From JABMMZ01 sp040386935 (GTDB taxonomy: Bacteria > Bacteroidota > Bacteroidia > NS11-12g > UBA955): a stretch of DNA of 64,000 nt. This document shows positions 41,234-49,364 of this stretch, one piece after another. Under the pieces are notes generated by a model. The model was not told where the DNA came from, searched no databases, and saw only the letters and a list, made by a program, of their open reading frames with translations. Both the position numbers and the translations under genes were made by a program. Location of the stretch: NCBI GenBank assembly GCA_040386935.1, contig JAZKEQ010000016.1, positions 1-64,000 of the forward strand, in the 5' to 3' direction. Position 1 is the stretch's first letter. Each line of letters starts with the position of its first letter.

Positions 41234-43216
41234 TTAACTCAATTCATTAATTCCTAAACTTTTTAAATACTCAAAAGTAGCGTCATAATACTCTGCTTTT
41301 CTAGTATGATCTTCAGGATTGCCTTCAGGTACAACTATTATCATTCCTTGTCTTGCCCTTGTTAATAAAACACGGTATGCATTAACAAGATATTTTCTTC
41401 GTTCTAGATTATGAATATTCTGCCATTTGTTACCCTTGAAAGCAAAAGTTTTCCAGCCATCTTCATCAAATCTTAAATCTCCGTCCCACACAACACACGA
41501 CCAGTCTAGTTCAAGTCCTTGTACTTGAAATTCAGTAGCAACATCTTCTAAATAAAACGAAGATCTTACATCATCCTTTCCATCTAGGAACCAATTGACA
41601 GGATTCATAGGGGATTTTACATCTATAGCAAAAGGTTTTAATCTTTGAGCATGGGATGAGACTACCATACCATATCTTTCACTCCCTCTTGCTTTCATTT
41701 TAAGCCATTTTTTTGCTATTGAAATATCTCTAGTTAGCGCAATAGGGTATTTATTTTCTATCTGTTTGAATATATCCTTTGCATCATTTCTTTTTAAATC
41801 AAGTATGTTTTTTACAAATAAAGAAAGTTTCTCCGACCTGAACGAACGCATAGAAACCCCAAGATGTAAATTCGGATTGAAATTAACTTTACTCTTAGTT
41901 TGAAGGACACTAATTGCATCAACTGCAGCATATTCTGTGTCAGTAAGATTTGGTGAAATATATACACGCCAATTTGAAAATCTATTGCCGATTGCATTTA
42001 ACCATTCTGATATTCCAGCTTCACCTGTATTTATTTCTTGCCCCCCACCGACTAAACATAAAATTACAGCCCAATCCTGATGTCTGTCGAGGCATGATAT
42101 TAGAAATTCTGGTTCGGAGTAATTAAAATTTGCTTCCCCCTTTTTTTGCTGCATGAATTTAACTGTTTGTTCTTTGTTCCATGCTCTTTGTGCCTCATCA
42201 AAAATTGCAACGTGGTCGTAGGGCACATCAGTGTTTTTCAGATAGGCATCTCTATAATGATGGATAATTTGAATAAATGATTTTACTGCCTGTTTCGCCT
42301 CTCGTTTGGTGATTTTTTTTTGAACTTCACTTGCTCGTCTTACTTTGTCTCTTGTTAGTGCTTCTTGTAAAATTGCAACAAGAGGTGCATTGCCAGATAA
42401 GTAAACACTTGTATTGCCTTTTTCTACGTCTAGATGCTGTGTTGCTACTTTTAATCCGACAAGAGTTTTACCAGCACCAGGAACTCCAGTTACAAAACAA
42501 ATTATTTTTTGTTTTTGCTTTTTTGCAGTATCTATAATTTCAGAAATAGCGTCAGTAGTTAGCGTTAAGTTTATGGCTTCTGCATCACTTCTGGTTATAT
42601 CTTCAACACTATGATTGTTATACAAAGAAACAGCTGCTTCTACTATAGTAGGAGTGGGCATGTATGTTCCTTTCGCAAATGAATCACCATCAGTTTTTAT
42701 TGTATTTTTAGAGGTATTAAACTCAATGACTTTTTCGATAGTAAGTCTCAAATCAAGTTTATTAATCTTTATGGGTAATAAAAGATTATCGTTATGAGTT
42801 ATTGCAATTTCAATAAAGGAGTTTTTAGCATCACTGGCAACTAGTATAGGAGCTAATAATGCTAAATGACTAGGCTTGTGAAAGTTTTTTAAATCAAGTG
42901 CATAATCCCATACTTGGTCAACATGATATGACAAGAATTTACTTTCACCCATTTTGAATTCTATAACAAATACAATATTCTCAATAATAATTATTACATC
43001 TACCCTTTTGCCCATTCTAGGAATTGAGAATTCAAAAAATATTGTTCCTTCATAACCCTTTAGTACTGATTTTAGAATTGGTATTTGTTGTTCCCATGAT
43101 TTGTTTTGCAATTGGGTAGAATCAAATTCATTCGATGAGGTTATTTGACCCAATATTTCATCTTTGGGTTTTTTCAAAAATGAATCTATCGAATCTTTGT
43201 AGTAATAATTGAGCAT
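41234..43216 (-). CDS. PD-(D/E)XK-like nuclease fused to DUF2075 SF1 helicase
   Basis: 660 aa. The N-terminus (about 50-110) looks like a restriction-type nuclease core: FFEFSIPRMGKRVDVIII then VFVIEFKMGES, where Asp and E-x-K fit the PD-(D/E)XK layout. The DUF2075 ATPase begins near 225 with the Walker A motif VTGVPGAGKTLVGLK. Walker B is DEAQRAW at about 340, and a Gln-rich sensor region GGGQEINTGE at about 390. The tail holds YLEDVATEFQVQGLELDWSCVVWDGD and YRVLLTRARQGMIIVVP, the helicase motifs V-VI. Nucleic-acid substrate unknown; a defence role is possible. No other defence genes flank it. Confidence 0.83.
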   Translation of the reverse strand: MLNYYYKDSIDSFLKKPKDEILGQITSSNEFDSTQLQNKSWEQQIPILKSVLKGYEGTIFFEFSIPRMGKRVDVIIIIENIVFVIEFKMGESKFLSYHVDQVWDYALDLKNFHKPSHLALLAPILVASDAKNSFIEIAITHNDNLLLPIKINKLDLRLTIEKVIEFNTSKNTIKTDGDSFAKGTYMPTPTIVEAAVSLYNNHSVEDITRSDAEAINLTLTTDAISEIIDTAKKQKQKIICFVTGVPGAGKTLVGLKVATQHLDVEKGNTSVYLSGNAPLVAILQEALTRDKVRRASEVQKKITKREAKQAVKSFIQIIHHYRDAYLKNTDVPYDHVAIFDEAQRAWNKEQTVKFMQQKKGEANFNYSEPEFLISCLDRHQDWAVILCLVGGGQEINTGEAGISEWLNAIGNRFSNWRVYISPNLTDTEYAAVDAISVLQTKSKVNFNPNLHLGVSMRSFRSEKLSLFVKNILDLKRNDAKDIFKQIENKYPIALTRDISIAKKWLKMKARGSERYGMVVSSHAQRLKPFAIDVKSPMNPVNWFLDGKDDVRSSFYLEDVATEFQVQGLELDWSCVVWDGDLRFDEDGWKTFAFKGNKWQNIHNLERRKYLVNAYRVLLTRARQGMIIVVPEGNPEDHTRKAEYYDATFEYLKSLGINELS

Positions 43217-43652
43217 TCTTAAGCTATAGGTTTAATAGGTGATTTAATATAAGATATAATTTTAATAGTTACTTCCAATCCTCTCCGCACCCCGTGCTCC
43301 TCAGTCCCAATTCAGGAAAAGAGCAGTGAATTTTTTGAAACACGAGTGGGATAGCAATAATAGTAATTTTAGTTTGGAATAAAAACGGATAATAATGGAT
43401 TTATGGTAGGTTTATTTGCCCCTTATGCGGGTGAAAACCGTTTAGGAAATTTATTTTTTCAAATTTTTCCTATTTTTTAAAGTATAGCAATAACAACACT
43501 AAAGACGGTATTAAGCGTTTACAAATGTTTCTATTCGACTCTAACTGATTAAATACCGAATCGGCTGTCCACACCGCCACAATTTTGCATCATCAAATCA
43601 CAACAACTAAGCTGTGATACGATAACAAAACAATTTTAATACATATAGTAAC
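43217..43652. other. 436-bp intergenic region
   Basis: Divergent spacer between the nuclease-helicase gene (minus) and ssb (plus). I find no ORF of useful length, no tRNA and no clear repeat. It is AT-rich with one GC-richer patch around 43278-43305 (CCTCTCCGCACCCCGTGCTC). Bases 43571-43582 (CCGCCACAATTTTG) end in ATTTTG, which would fit a weak -7 element for ssb, but the TA is missing. It may mark the edge of the accessory block. Confidence 0.5.
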
Positions 43653-44039
43653 ATGAAAAATTTAATTAATTCAGTACGTCTGATGGGCAACGTGGGAGCA
43701 ACTCCTGAAGTGAAAAGTTTAACCAATGGCAACAAAATGGCCAAACTCAGATTAGCCACCAATGAAAAACAAAAAAATGCAAAAGGTGAAACCATTGAAA
43801 TCACCCACTGGCATAACCTCGTATTCTGGGGCAAACAAGTAGACATCATTGAGAAATTTGTAGATAAAGGTGCACGCCTTGCTATTGAAGGTAGCCTGAC
43901 CAACCGCAACTACGAAACCAAAACCGGTGAAAAAAGACAAATCACCGAAGTGCGTGTACAAGAGTTTGAATTCGTAGGCGGTAAAAAAGCTGAAAATGTA
44001 CCCATGACACCTGTTGTGGAAGATGACCTGCCCTTTTAA
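43653..44039 (+). CDS. ssb: Single-stranded DNA-binding protein
   Basis: 128 aa. The OB fold spans residues 1-108 (VRLMGNVGATPEVKSLTNGN, FWGKQVDIIEKFVDKGARLAIEGSL, YETKTGEKRQITEVRVQEFEF), and the C-terminal tip is acidic and ends DDLPF, the docking peptide for repair partners. The linker is very short, so it is smaller than the usual 150-180 aa SSB. It binds single-stranded DNA in replication and repair. Confidence 0.94.
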   Translation: MKNLINSVRLMGNVGATPEVKSLTNGNKMAKLRLATNEKQKNAKGETIEITHWHNLVFWGKQVDIIEKFVDKGARLAIEGSLTNRNYETKTGEKRQITEVRVQEFEFVGGKKAENVPMTPVVEDDLPF

Positions 44040-44040
44040 T

Positions 44041-44283
44041 ACACAAGGCACTCCGGCTGAGCATGTCGGATTGCAGGTCACAATGCACCTGCAGTTCGGA
44101 ACTTGCCGGCACTTGAAAGCCGTGTAGCCTAAAAGGCTGTGAAAACACAAGATGATTGACTGAGGCTTTTTTTGAGAAGAACGGGAGTTACAATGGCTCC
44201 CGCACCCTTCCGAATAAGCAACCACAGTCGTATCGGTACCATCAATTTTGCACCTGTGAGAGGGGAGAATACGGTTGATGTAA
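44041..44283. other. Hairpin-rich non-coding region, possible structured RNA
   Basis: No gene fits here. Three hairpins are visible: GCAGGT/ACCTGC at 44073-44092, AGCCT/AGGCT at 44126-44138, and CGGGAG/CTCCCG at 44182-44202. The AGCCT arm at 44126-44130 can also pair with a second AGGCT at 44163-44167 just before a T7 tract, so two alternative folds exist. It could be an ssb 3' region or a small RNA. I cannot match it to 6S, tmRNA, SRP or RNase P. Confidence 0.35.
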
Positions 44284-44284
44284 A

Positions 44285-44314
44285 GGGCACTTGCGAAGGC
44301 AGGTGCCCTTTTTT
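44285..44314 (+). terminator. Rho-independent terminator
   Basis: A 10-bp stem (GGGCACTTGC with GCAGGTGCCC, one G-T pair) with a GAAG tetraloop is followed by six T. It lies between ssb and sucA and would end ssb or small-RNA transcription. Confidence 0.85.
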
Positions 44315-44383
44315 GCTTCATTCCTTCGGTATTACACGAAATTCTTCGTAAATTTGCAGTCCATTTTAACTTATATCAGTAAC

Positions 44384-47092
44384 ATGCTCAATAACTCTTA
44401 TTTAAGCAATGCCGATGTCAATTACATTGACGATCTCTACAAACAATACCAAGGCGATAAAGCCTCAGTGGATTTTGGCTGGCAAAAATTCTTCGAAGGT
44501 TTTGACTTAGGCTCAGGCAAAAATATGCCCGGTGCCACAGCCATCAGCGAGGATGCTTTAAAAGAAATCAATGTGCTGAATCTGATCAATGCTTACCGTA
44601 CCCGCGGGCATTTATTCACCCATACCAATCCTGTTAGAGAACGCAGACACTATGTGCCTACGCTGGATATCGCTAACTTCGAATTAACCGAAGCCGACCT
44701 TACTAAAACTTTTAATGCCGGTCATGAAATAGGACTGGGCTCTGCCACTTTAAACGACATCATTGCCAATCTGAAAACTACCTATTGCGAAAGCATCGGT
44801 GCCGAATACCTGCACATTGGCGATCCTGTGAAAATAGAATGGTTGCGCAACCTGATGGAAACTACCCGCAATCAGCCCAACCTGACCATTGATGAGAAAA
44901 AACAATGTCTCAACAAATTGAATCAGGCTACAGCATTCGAAAATTTCCTACATACCAAATTCATCGGCCAGAAACGTTTCTCACTTGAAGGTCTTGAATG
45001 TTTGATTCCTGCCCTCGATTCTGTAATCCACTATGGTGCTGAGCTGGGTATTCAGGAATTTGTAATGGGGATGGCCCACCGCGGTCGTTTGAATGTATTG
45101 ACCAATATTTTCAATAAAACCTATGCTGATATTTTTAGTGAGTTCGAAGGCAAAGTATTTCAGGATGATCAGTTTGAAGGCGATGTAAAATACCACTTAG
45201 GTTACAGCACCATCGTAGCAACTCCTAATGGTAAAGAAGTGAAACTGAAACTGGCACCTAATCCTTCTCACTTAGAGGCGGTAAACCCTGTCGTAAAAGG
45301 CATGGTAAGAGCCAAACTTGATTATATCTACAGTAGCGATATCAATAAAATTTGTCCTATTCTGATTCACGGTGATGCGGCCGTTGCAGGTCAGGGCATC
45401 GTGTACGAAGTGGTGCAAATGAGCGGATTAGAAGCCAATCGCATTGGTGGTACCATGCATATTGTTACGAATAACCAGATAGGATTTACTACCAATTATA
45501 CCGACAGTCGTACCAGTATTTACTGTACCGATGTGGCAAAAACCACCAACTGTCCGGTATTCCATGTGAATGGCGATGATGTGGAAGCAGTGGTGCACAC
45601 CATTAAAATGGCCATGGCTTACCGCAATAAATTCAATACCGATGTATTCATCGATTTATTGGGTTACAGAAAATACGGACACAACGAAGGCGATGAGCCT
45701 AGATTCACACAACCATTGTTGTATAAAATCATCTCAACTCACCCGAATCCAAGAGAAATCTATAAAGAGAAATTAATTGCCCGTGGTGATATTGATGCGC
45801 AATTGGCTAAGGAGATGGAAGAGCAATTCAAACAATTGCTACAAAATACATTGGATGAAGTGAAGCAGGAAAAAACACCATTGTCGAAATTGAAAATTGA
45901 CGATGTATGGAAGGATTTCCACTTCCCTGTAAAAACAGATTTTGATTCAAATCCTGAAACAGGCTATGATAAAAAGAAATGGCTGACATTGGCAGAAAAA
46001 ATGAATACACTGCCACAGGATAATTTGCCGATTAAAAAAGTACAGCAGATTTATGAAGGCCGTTTAAAAATGATCAAAGACAACCAGTACGACTGGGCCA
46101 TGGGTGAGTTGATGGCTTATGCCACCTTGCTTGATGAAGGTCATGGTGTACGTTTGGCCGGTCAGGACTGCGAAAGAGGTACCTTCAGTCACCGTCATGC
46201 ATTGATTAAAAAAGAAGATTCAGAAGCGGAATACATTCCATTGAATCACCTGAACGAAAAACAAGCTAAATTTTATGTTTACAATTCACTGTTGAGCGAA
46301 TACGCTGAACTGGGTTTTGAATATGGCTATAGCACCACAACACCTCATCATTTAACAATATGGGAAGCGCAGTTCGGTGACTTTGGAAATGGCGCTCAGA
46401 TTATGATCGACCAGTTTATCGCCAGTGCAGGCACCAAATGGGGGCAGTACAGCGGTTTGGTATTGATGATGCCACATGGTTATGAAGGTCAGGGACCTGA
46501 GCACTCTTCAGCTCGTTTGGAAAGATTCTTACAACTATCCGCCAACAACAATATGCAGGTAGTGAATTGCACCACACCGGCCAATTATTACCACGTATTG
46601 CGCAGACAATTGAAACGCTCGTTCAGAGTGCCTTTAATAGCGATGACACCAAAGAGCTTATTGCGTCATCCGCTATGTGTAAGTCCTGTTGAAGATTTTA
46701 TAAAAGGCAGTTTCAACGAAGTGATAGGTGATGCTTATGCAGATGCTAAAAAAGTGAAAAAAGTATTGCTCTGCAGCGGTAAAATCTACTATGAATTGTT
46801 GGCCCGTCAGCAAGAAGAAAAACGCAAAGACATTGCCATCGTAAGAGTAGAACAATTATACCCATTACCTGAAAAACAATTGGAAGAAGTGTATGCACAA
46901 TACAAGAATGCAAGTTTCAGTTGGGTACAGGAAGAGCCCCGCAACATGGGCACTTGGATGCACCTGAGCCGTTACGATTTTCCTTTTGCGTTGAATTACA
47001 TTGGCAGAAAAAGCAGTGCAAGTCCGGCAACAGGATTCAAGAAAGTACACGACAAAGAGCAGGCGGCTATATTGGATGAAGCATTCAGTTAA
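44384..47092 (+). CDS. sucA: 2-oxoglutarate dehydrogenase E1 component
   Basis: 902 aa thiamine-diphosphate enzyme of the TCA cycle that decarboxylates 2-oxoglutarate. The start is the ATG at 44384 (MLNNSYLSNADVNYIDDLY, the family start); an open frame upstream crosses the terminator at 44285-44314. The N-terminal motif is DLYKQYQ and the E1 core has GMAHRGRLNVL, PSHLEAVNPVVKG, LIHGDAAVAGQGIVYE and GTMHIVTNNQIGFT. Residues near YKKWLTLAEKM lead to the second half with GQDCERGTFSHRHA, FGDFGNGAQIMIDQF, and VEQLYPLPEKQ. TAAATTTG at 44349-44356 is a possible -7 element. No sucB follows, so E2 must be encoded elsewhere. Confidence 0.96.
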   Translation: MLNNSYLSNADVNYIDDLYKQYQGDKASVDFGWQKFFEGFDLGSGKNMPGATAISEDALKEINVLNLINAYRTRGHLFTHTNPVRERRHYVPTLDIANFELTEADLTKTFNAGHEIGLGSATLNDIIANLKTTYCESIGAEYLHIGDPVKIEWLRNLMETTRNQPNLTIDEKKQCLNKLNQATAFENFLHTKFIGQKRFSLEGLECLIPALDSVIHYGAELGIQEFVMGMAHRGRLNVLTNIFNKTYADIFSEFEGKVFQDDQFEGDVKYHLGYSTIVATPNGKEVKLKLAPNPSHLEAVNPVVKGMVRAKLDYIYSSDINKICPILIHGDAAVAGQGIVYEVVQMSGLEANRIGGTMHIVTNNQIGFTTNYTDSRTSIYCTDVAKTTNCPVFHVNGDDVEAVVHTIKMAMAYRNKFNTDVFIDLLGYRKYGHNEGDEPRFTQPLLYKIISTHPNPREIYKEKLIARGDIDAQLAKEMEEQFKQLLQNTLDEVKQEKTPLSKLKIDDVWKDFHFPVKTDFDSNPETGYDKKKWLTLAEKMNTLPQDNLPIKKVQQIYEGRLKMIKDNQYDWAMGELMAYATLLDEGHGVRLAGQDCERGTFSHRHALIKKEDSEAEYIPLNHLNEKQAKFYVYNSLLSEYAELGFEYGYSTTTPHHLTIWEAQFGDFGNGAQIMIDQFIASAGTKWGQYSGLVLMMPHGYEGQGPEHSSARLERFLQLSANNNMQVVNCTTPANYYHVLRRQLKRSFRVPLIAMTPKSLLRHPLCVSPVEDFIKGSFNEVIGDAYADAKKVKKVLLCSGKIYYELLARQQEEKRKDIAIVRVEQLYPLPEKQLEEVYAQYKNASFSWVQEEPRNMGTWMHLSRYDFPFALNYIGRKSSASPATGFKKVHDKEQAAILDEAFS

Positions 47093-47170
47093 GTACCTAA
47101 TTCATAAATAAAGCCCATATAAATCCATTACGTACGCCAAGGACGTTGCATTAATTGGTCGTTCAACTGA

Positions 47171-47252
47171 GATTAATTTTTTTTGGGCACCACAAGAGAA
47201 GCTCCTCGAGAGGTCTCGAGGAGATCACTCGCAGAGGTCAAAAAAAATAATC
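47171..47252. repeat. Nested palindrome (perfect 9-bp hairpin inside an outer inverted repeat)
   Basis: CTCCTCGAG / CTCGAGGAG around AGGT (47202-47223) is a perfect hairpin. It sits inside an outer A/T inverted repeat: GATTAATTTTTTTTG starting at 47171 against CAAAAAAAATAATC ending at 47252. The 16 and 15 nt between the stems do not pair. It lies between sucA and the hydrolase gene and belongs to no coding frame. Confidence 0.6.
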
Positions 47253-47439
47253 GAAGGCGATAAGAGCAATTACAGCAACTAGCTTTTTTGCATACTTTTT
47301 TGGCAATGAAAAAAAGTATGATGTCCCTTATCAAGTAAATGATCTTATAAAAAATGCGCTACAAGAAATAAGAGCGGTTATTGCAACTAGCTTTTTTGAT
47401 AATGAAAAAAAATATAACATATCCGATACCTTTGCTGTA
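47251..47439 (+). other. In-frame duplicated segment without a start codon
   Basis: Two imperfect direct copies (47260-47329 and 47368-47424) share ATAAGAGC and GCAACTAGCTTTTTT. Their offset is 108 nt and their length difference 12 nt, both multiples of three. The frame is open from 47251 (after TAA at 47248) to the hydrolase ATG and would encode ATSFFAYFFGNEKKYDVP and ATSFFDNEKKYNIS. No ATG, GTG or TTG begins it. A hairpin CATACTTTTTT/AAAAAAGTATG sits at 47291-47320. I treat it as non-coding or decayed coding DNA. Confidence 0.45.
47427..47434 (+). promoter_or_regulatory. -7 element of the alpha/beta hydrolase gene
   Basis: TACCTTTG matches TAnnTTTG and ends 5 nt before the ATG at 47440. 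It supports that ATG rather than the upstream open frame as the true start. Confidence 0.5.
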
Positions 47440-48207
47440 ATGAAGCTTTTTTACAAAAAATACGGTACTACCGGTAAGCCTCTCTTTATACTACACGGTA
47501 TATTCGGTATGTTGGATAACTGGCACAATATCGCCAAGCAATTATCCGAGCAATACACTGTTTACACCATTGATGCTCGCAATCACGGACAGTCGCCACA
47601 CAGCGATGAAATGAGTTATCAATTGATGGCTGAAGATGTGATTGAGATGGCGGATGATTTAGGCATTGATCAATTCATTTTAATGGGTCATAGCATGGGT
47701 GGTAAAACTGCCTTGTGGATCGCCAATCAGTTTGGCAATAGAATCGACCAATTGATACTGGTGGATATTGCACCAAAGACTTACAAGCCCGGTCATTTGT
47801 CGTATTTCGAAGCATTTAAAAACATTCCCTGGCATACATTAACGAGTCGCAAGGAAGTGGATGATGCTTTAATGACTTATGAAACCGACATGGGTGTGCG
47901 TTTGTTTTTAGCGAAGAATATTGACAGAAATTTAGAGGGCAGTTTTACTGTAAAAACCAATTTTCCGGTCATACAAAAGGCGTATGCAGAAATTATAGGC
48001 GCCTTGCATTTTACGAATGTTTACAACGGTCCTGTTTTGTTTATACTGGGCGCTAAATCGCATTACCTTTCTGAGGATGATAAGCCCTATATTGAACAGT
48101 ATTTTCCCAATGCTGAATACGCTTCTATCAGCAATGCAGGTCACTGGGTACATGCCGATAATCCTGTAGAGTTTTTGCAGGTATTAAGAGATTTTCTGAC
48201 ACCTTAA
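47440..48207 (+). CDS. Alpha/beta hydrolase (YbfF-like esterase)
   Basis: 255 aa. The nucleophile elbow is GHSMGG at about residues 88-93, with the oxyanion loop near LHGIFG at about 18-23. The catalytic Asp and His lie later (the His in SNAGHWVHADNP at about 230-241). The total length and the LFILHGIFGMLDNWH start are typical of YbfF/BioH-like esterases. Substrate unknown. It follows sucA after a 347-bp spacer that holds a palindrome and a duplication. Confidence 0.9.
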   Translation: MKLFYKKYGTTGKPLFILHGIFGMLDNWHNIAKQLSEQYTVYTIDARNHGQSPHSDEMSYQLMAEDVIEMADDLGIDQFILMGHSMGGKTALWIANQFGNRIDQLILVDIAPKTYKPGHLSYFEAFKNIPWHTLTSRKEVDDALMTYETDMGVRLFLAKNIDRNLEGSFTVKTNFPVIQKAYAEIIGALHFTNVYNGPVLFILGAKSHYLSEDDKPYIEQYFPNAEYASISNAGHWVHADNPVEFLQVLRDFLTP

Positions 48208-48223
48208 TTTACCCGGATTCGTT

Positions 48224-48760
48224 TTACCTATTGAGATGATAACGTCTCAGTTTATACCCTTTGGTTTTAACAATAGAATAATCACTTTTCTTACCTGAAT
48301 ATTTCAAACCATTAACAGTTGTTATAGCAATGACATCTGACAATACACCAATGCCAACCAGGATAATACCAACTCCTGTAAACTCACCGTCCTGAAAAGC
48401 CCATCCGGCAAGTGCGTAAAAAGCAACACTGCTGGCTGTAAGCCCAACACTTACTACCACATTGCCCACAGTCGGGTATTTTATGGTTGCTACATTTTTA
48501 AGCAGGTAAGTATCACTTTCATTTCTGAATGAGTTGTATAGAAAAAAACTGCTGTCGCTCAGGATGTGCAGATGCCCTCTGTTTTTTATACCTCTGTTGT
48601 CTTTAACAATAATGGTTTTACCTTCCTTAATAATCAGCGAGGCTTTAGCAAAGCTATGGGGTTGAATCACCATATATTTTCTGACGGTTGAATCGTGCGT
48701 TTGAGAATGCGCATTGGATGCAAGGTGCAAAGTAAATAGCACCAACAGATACAATTTCAT
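48224..48760 (-). CDS. Paralogous secreted membrane protein, copy A
   Basis: 178 aa. The ATG at 48760 opens a signal peptide (MKLYLLVLFTLHLASNAHSQ), 1 bp after the stop of its paralogue, so the two genes are directly coupled. The mature part has STVRKYMVIQPHSFAKASLIIKEGK, a short HILSDSSFFLYNSF segment and two hydrophobic helices around VGLTASSVAFYALAG and VGIGVLSDVIAI, then KSDYSIVKTKGYKL. No family recognised; it shares this whole plan with copy B. Confidence 0.7.
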   Translation of the reverse strand: MKLYLLVLFTLHLASNAHSQTHDSTVRKYMVIQPHSFAKASLIIKEGKTIIVKDNRGIKNRGHLHILSDSSFFLYNSFRNESDTYLLKNVATIKYPTVGNVVVSVGLTASSVAFYALAGWAFQDGEFTGVGIILVGIGVLSDVIAITTVNGLKYSGKKSDYSIVKTKGYKLRRYHLNR

Positions 48761-48761
48761 T

Positions 48762-49304
48762 TCAGAAGTAAGGAACATATCTTTTTTTCAATTTATAGCC
48801 TTTAGTTGTGACAATCTTGTACTTGTATTTTTTGTGGGGTAATCTGACACCAACTGCTAATCGGATTGCCAGCAAATCGGCACCCATTCCCATAGCCATT
48901 AATTGATAAACACCTTCGGGTAATCCCCCGGTAGCTTTTATAAGTCCGGCCAAACCATACATTAAAAAGCCGCCTATTAAAAAGGCGCCTGCAAATAGAG
49001 ATTTTTCCCATCTAGTAGCTCTTACTATTTTAATTTCACTGAGTTTAAAAGTGTCACGTTTATTTTTATATGCATTAACCAGCACCAGCGTACTGTCGTT
49101 CATGATTTTTAATAATCCGGTTAGTTTATTGCCAGCGGTATCCTTTACAAACATTTTTTTTCCTTCTTTAAAAAATTTGAATTCGTAGCCGTATTGCTTC
49201 GACCTGAAGACCATGTATTTTCTAACCACTGTATCTTTTTGTTGTTGCGCTGCAGCTGTCCCAATAAAGGCAATTAAACAATATAACAGCAGGAAATATC
49301 TCAT
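48762..49304 (-). CDS. Paralogous secreted membrane protein, copy B
   Basis: 180 aa. The ATG at 49304 opens a signal peptide (MRYFLLLYCLIAFIGTAAA), with a TATATTTG box at 49311-49318 only 6 nt upstream. The protein repeats the layout of copy A: TVVRKYMVFRSKQYGYEFKFFKEGKKMFVKD, two central hydrophobic helices, and YKIVTTKGYKLKKRYVPYF at the end. The pair looks like a tandem duplication that has diverged strongly. Function unknown. Confidence 0.7.
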   Translation of the reverse strand: MRYFLLLYCLIAFIGTAAAQQQKDTVVRKYMVFRSKQYGYEFKFFKEGKKMFVKDTAGNKLTGLLKIMNDSTLVLVNAYKNKRDTFKLSEIKIVRATRWEKSLFAGAFLIGGFLMYGLAGLIKATGGLPEGVYQLMAMGMGADLLAIRLAVGVRLPHKKYKYKIVTTKGYKLKKRYVPYF

Positions 49305-49364
49305 GAATAACAAATATAGTTTAATGTTTGGTTTCGCCTAATTTTGTGTCAATAATTTTAAATA

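Noticed and set aside
24934..43216. The one-strand accessory block as an integron cassette array
   Set aside because: I found no repeated attC-like imperfect palindromes between the genes and no integrase; the gaps are too short and irregular.
44291..44383. N-terminal extension of SucA
   Set aside because: It begins inside the terminator hairpin; the family N-terminus starts at the ATG at 44384.
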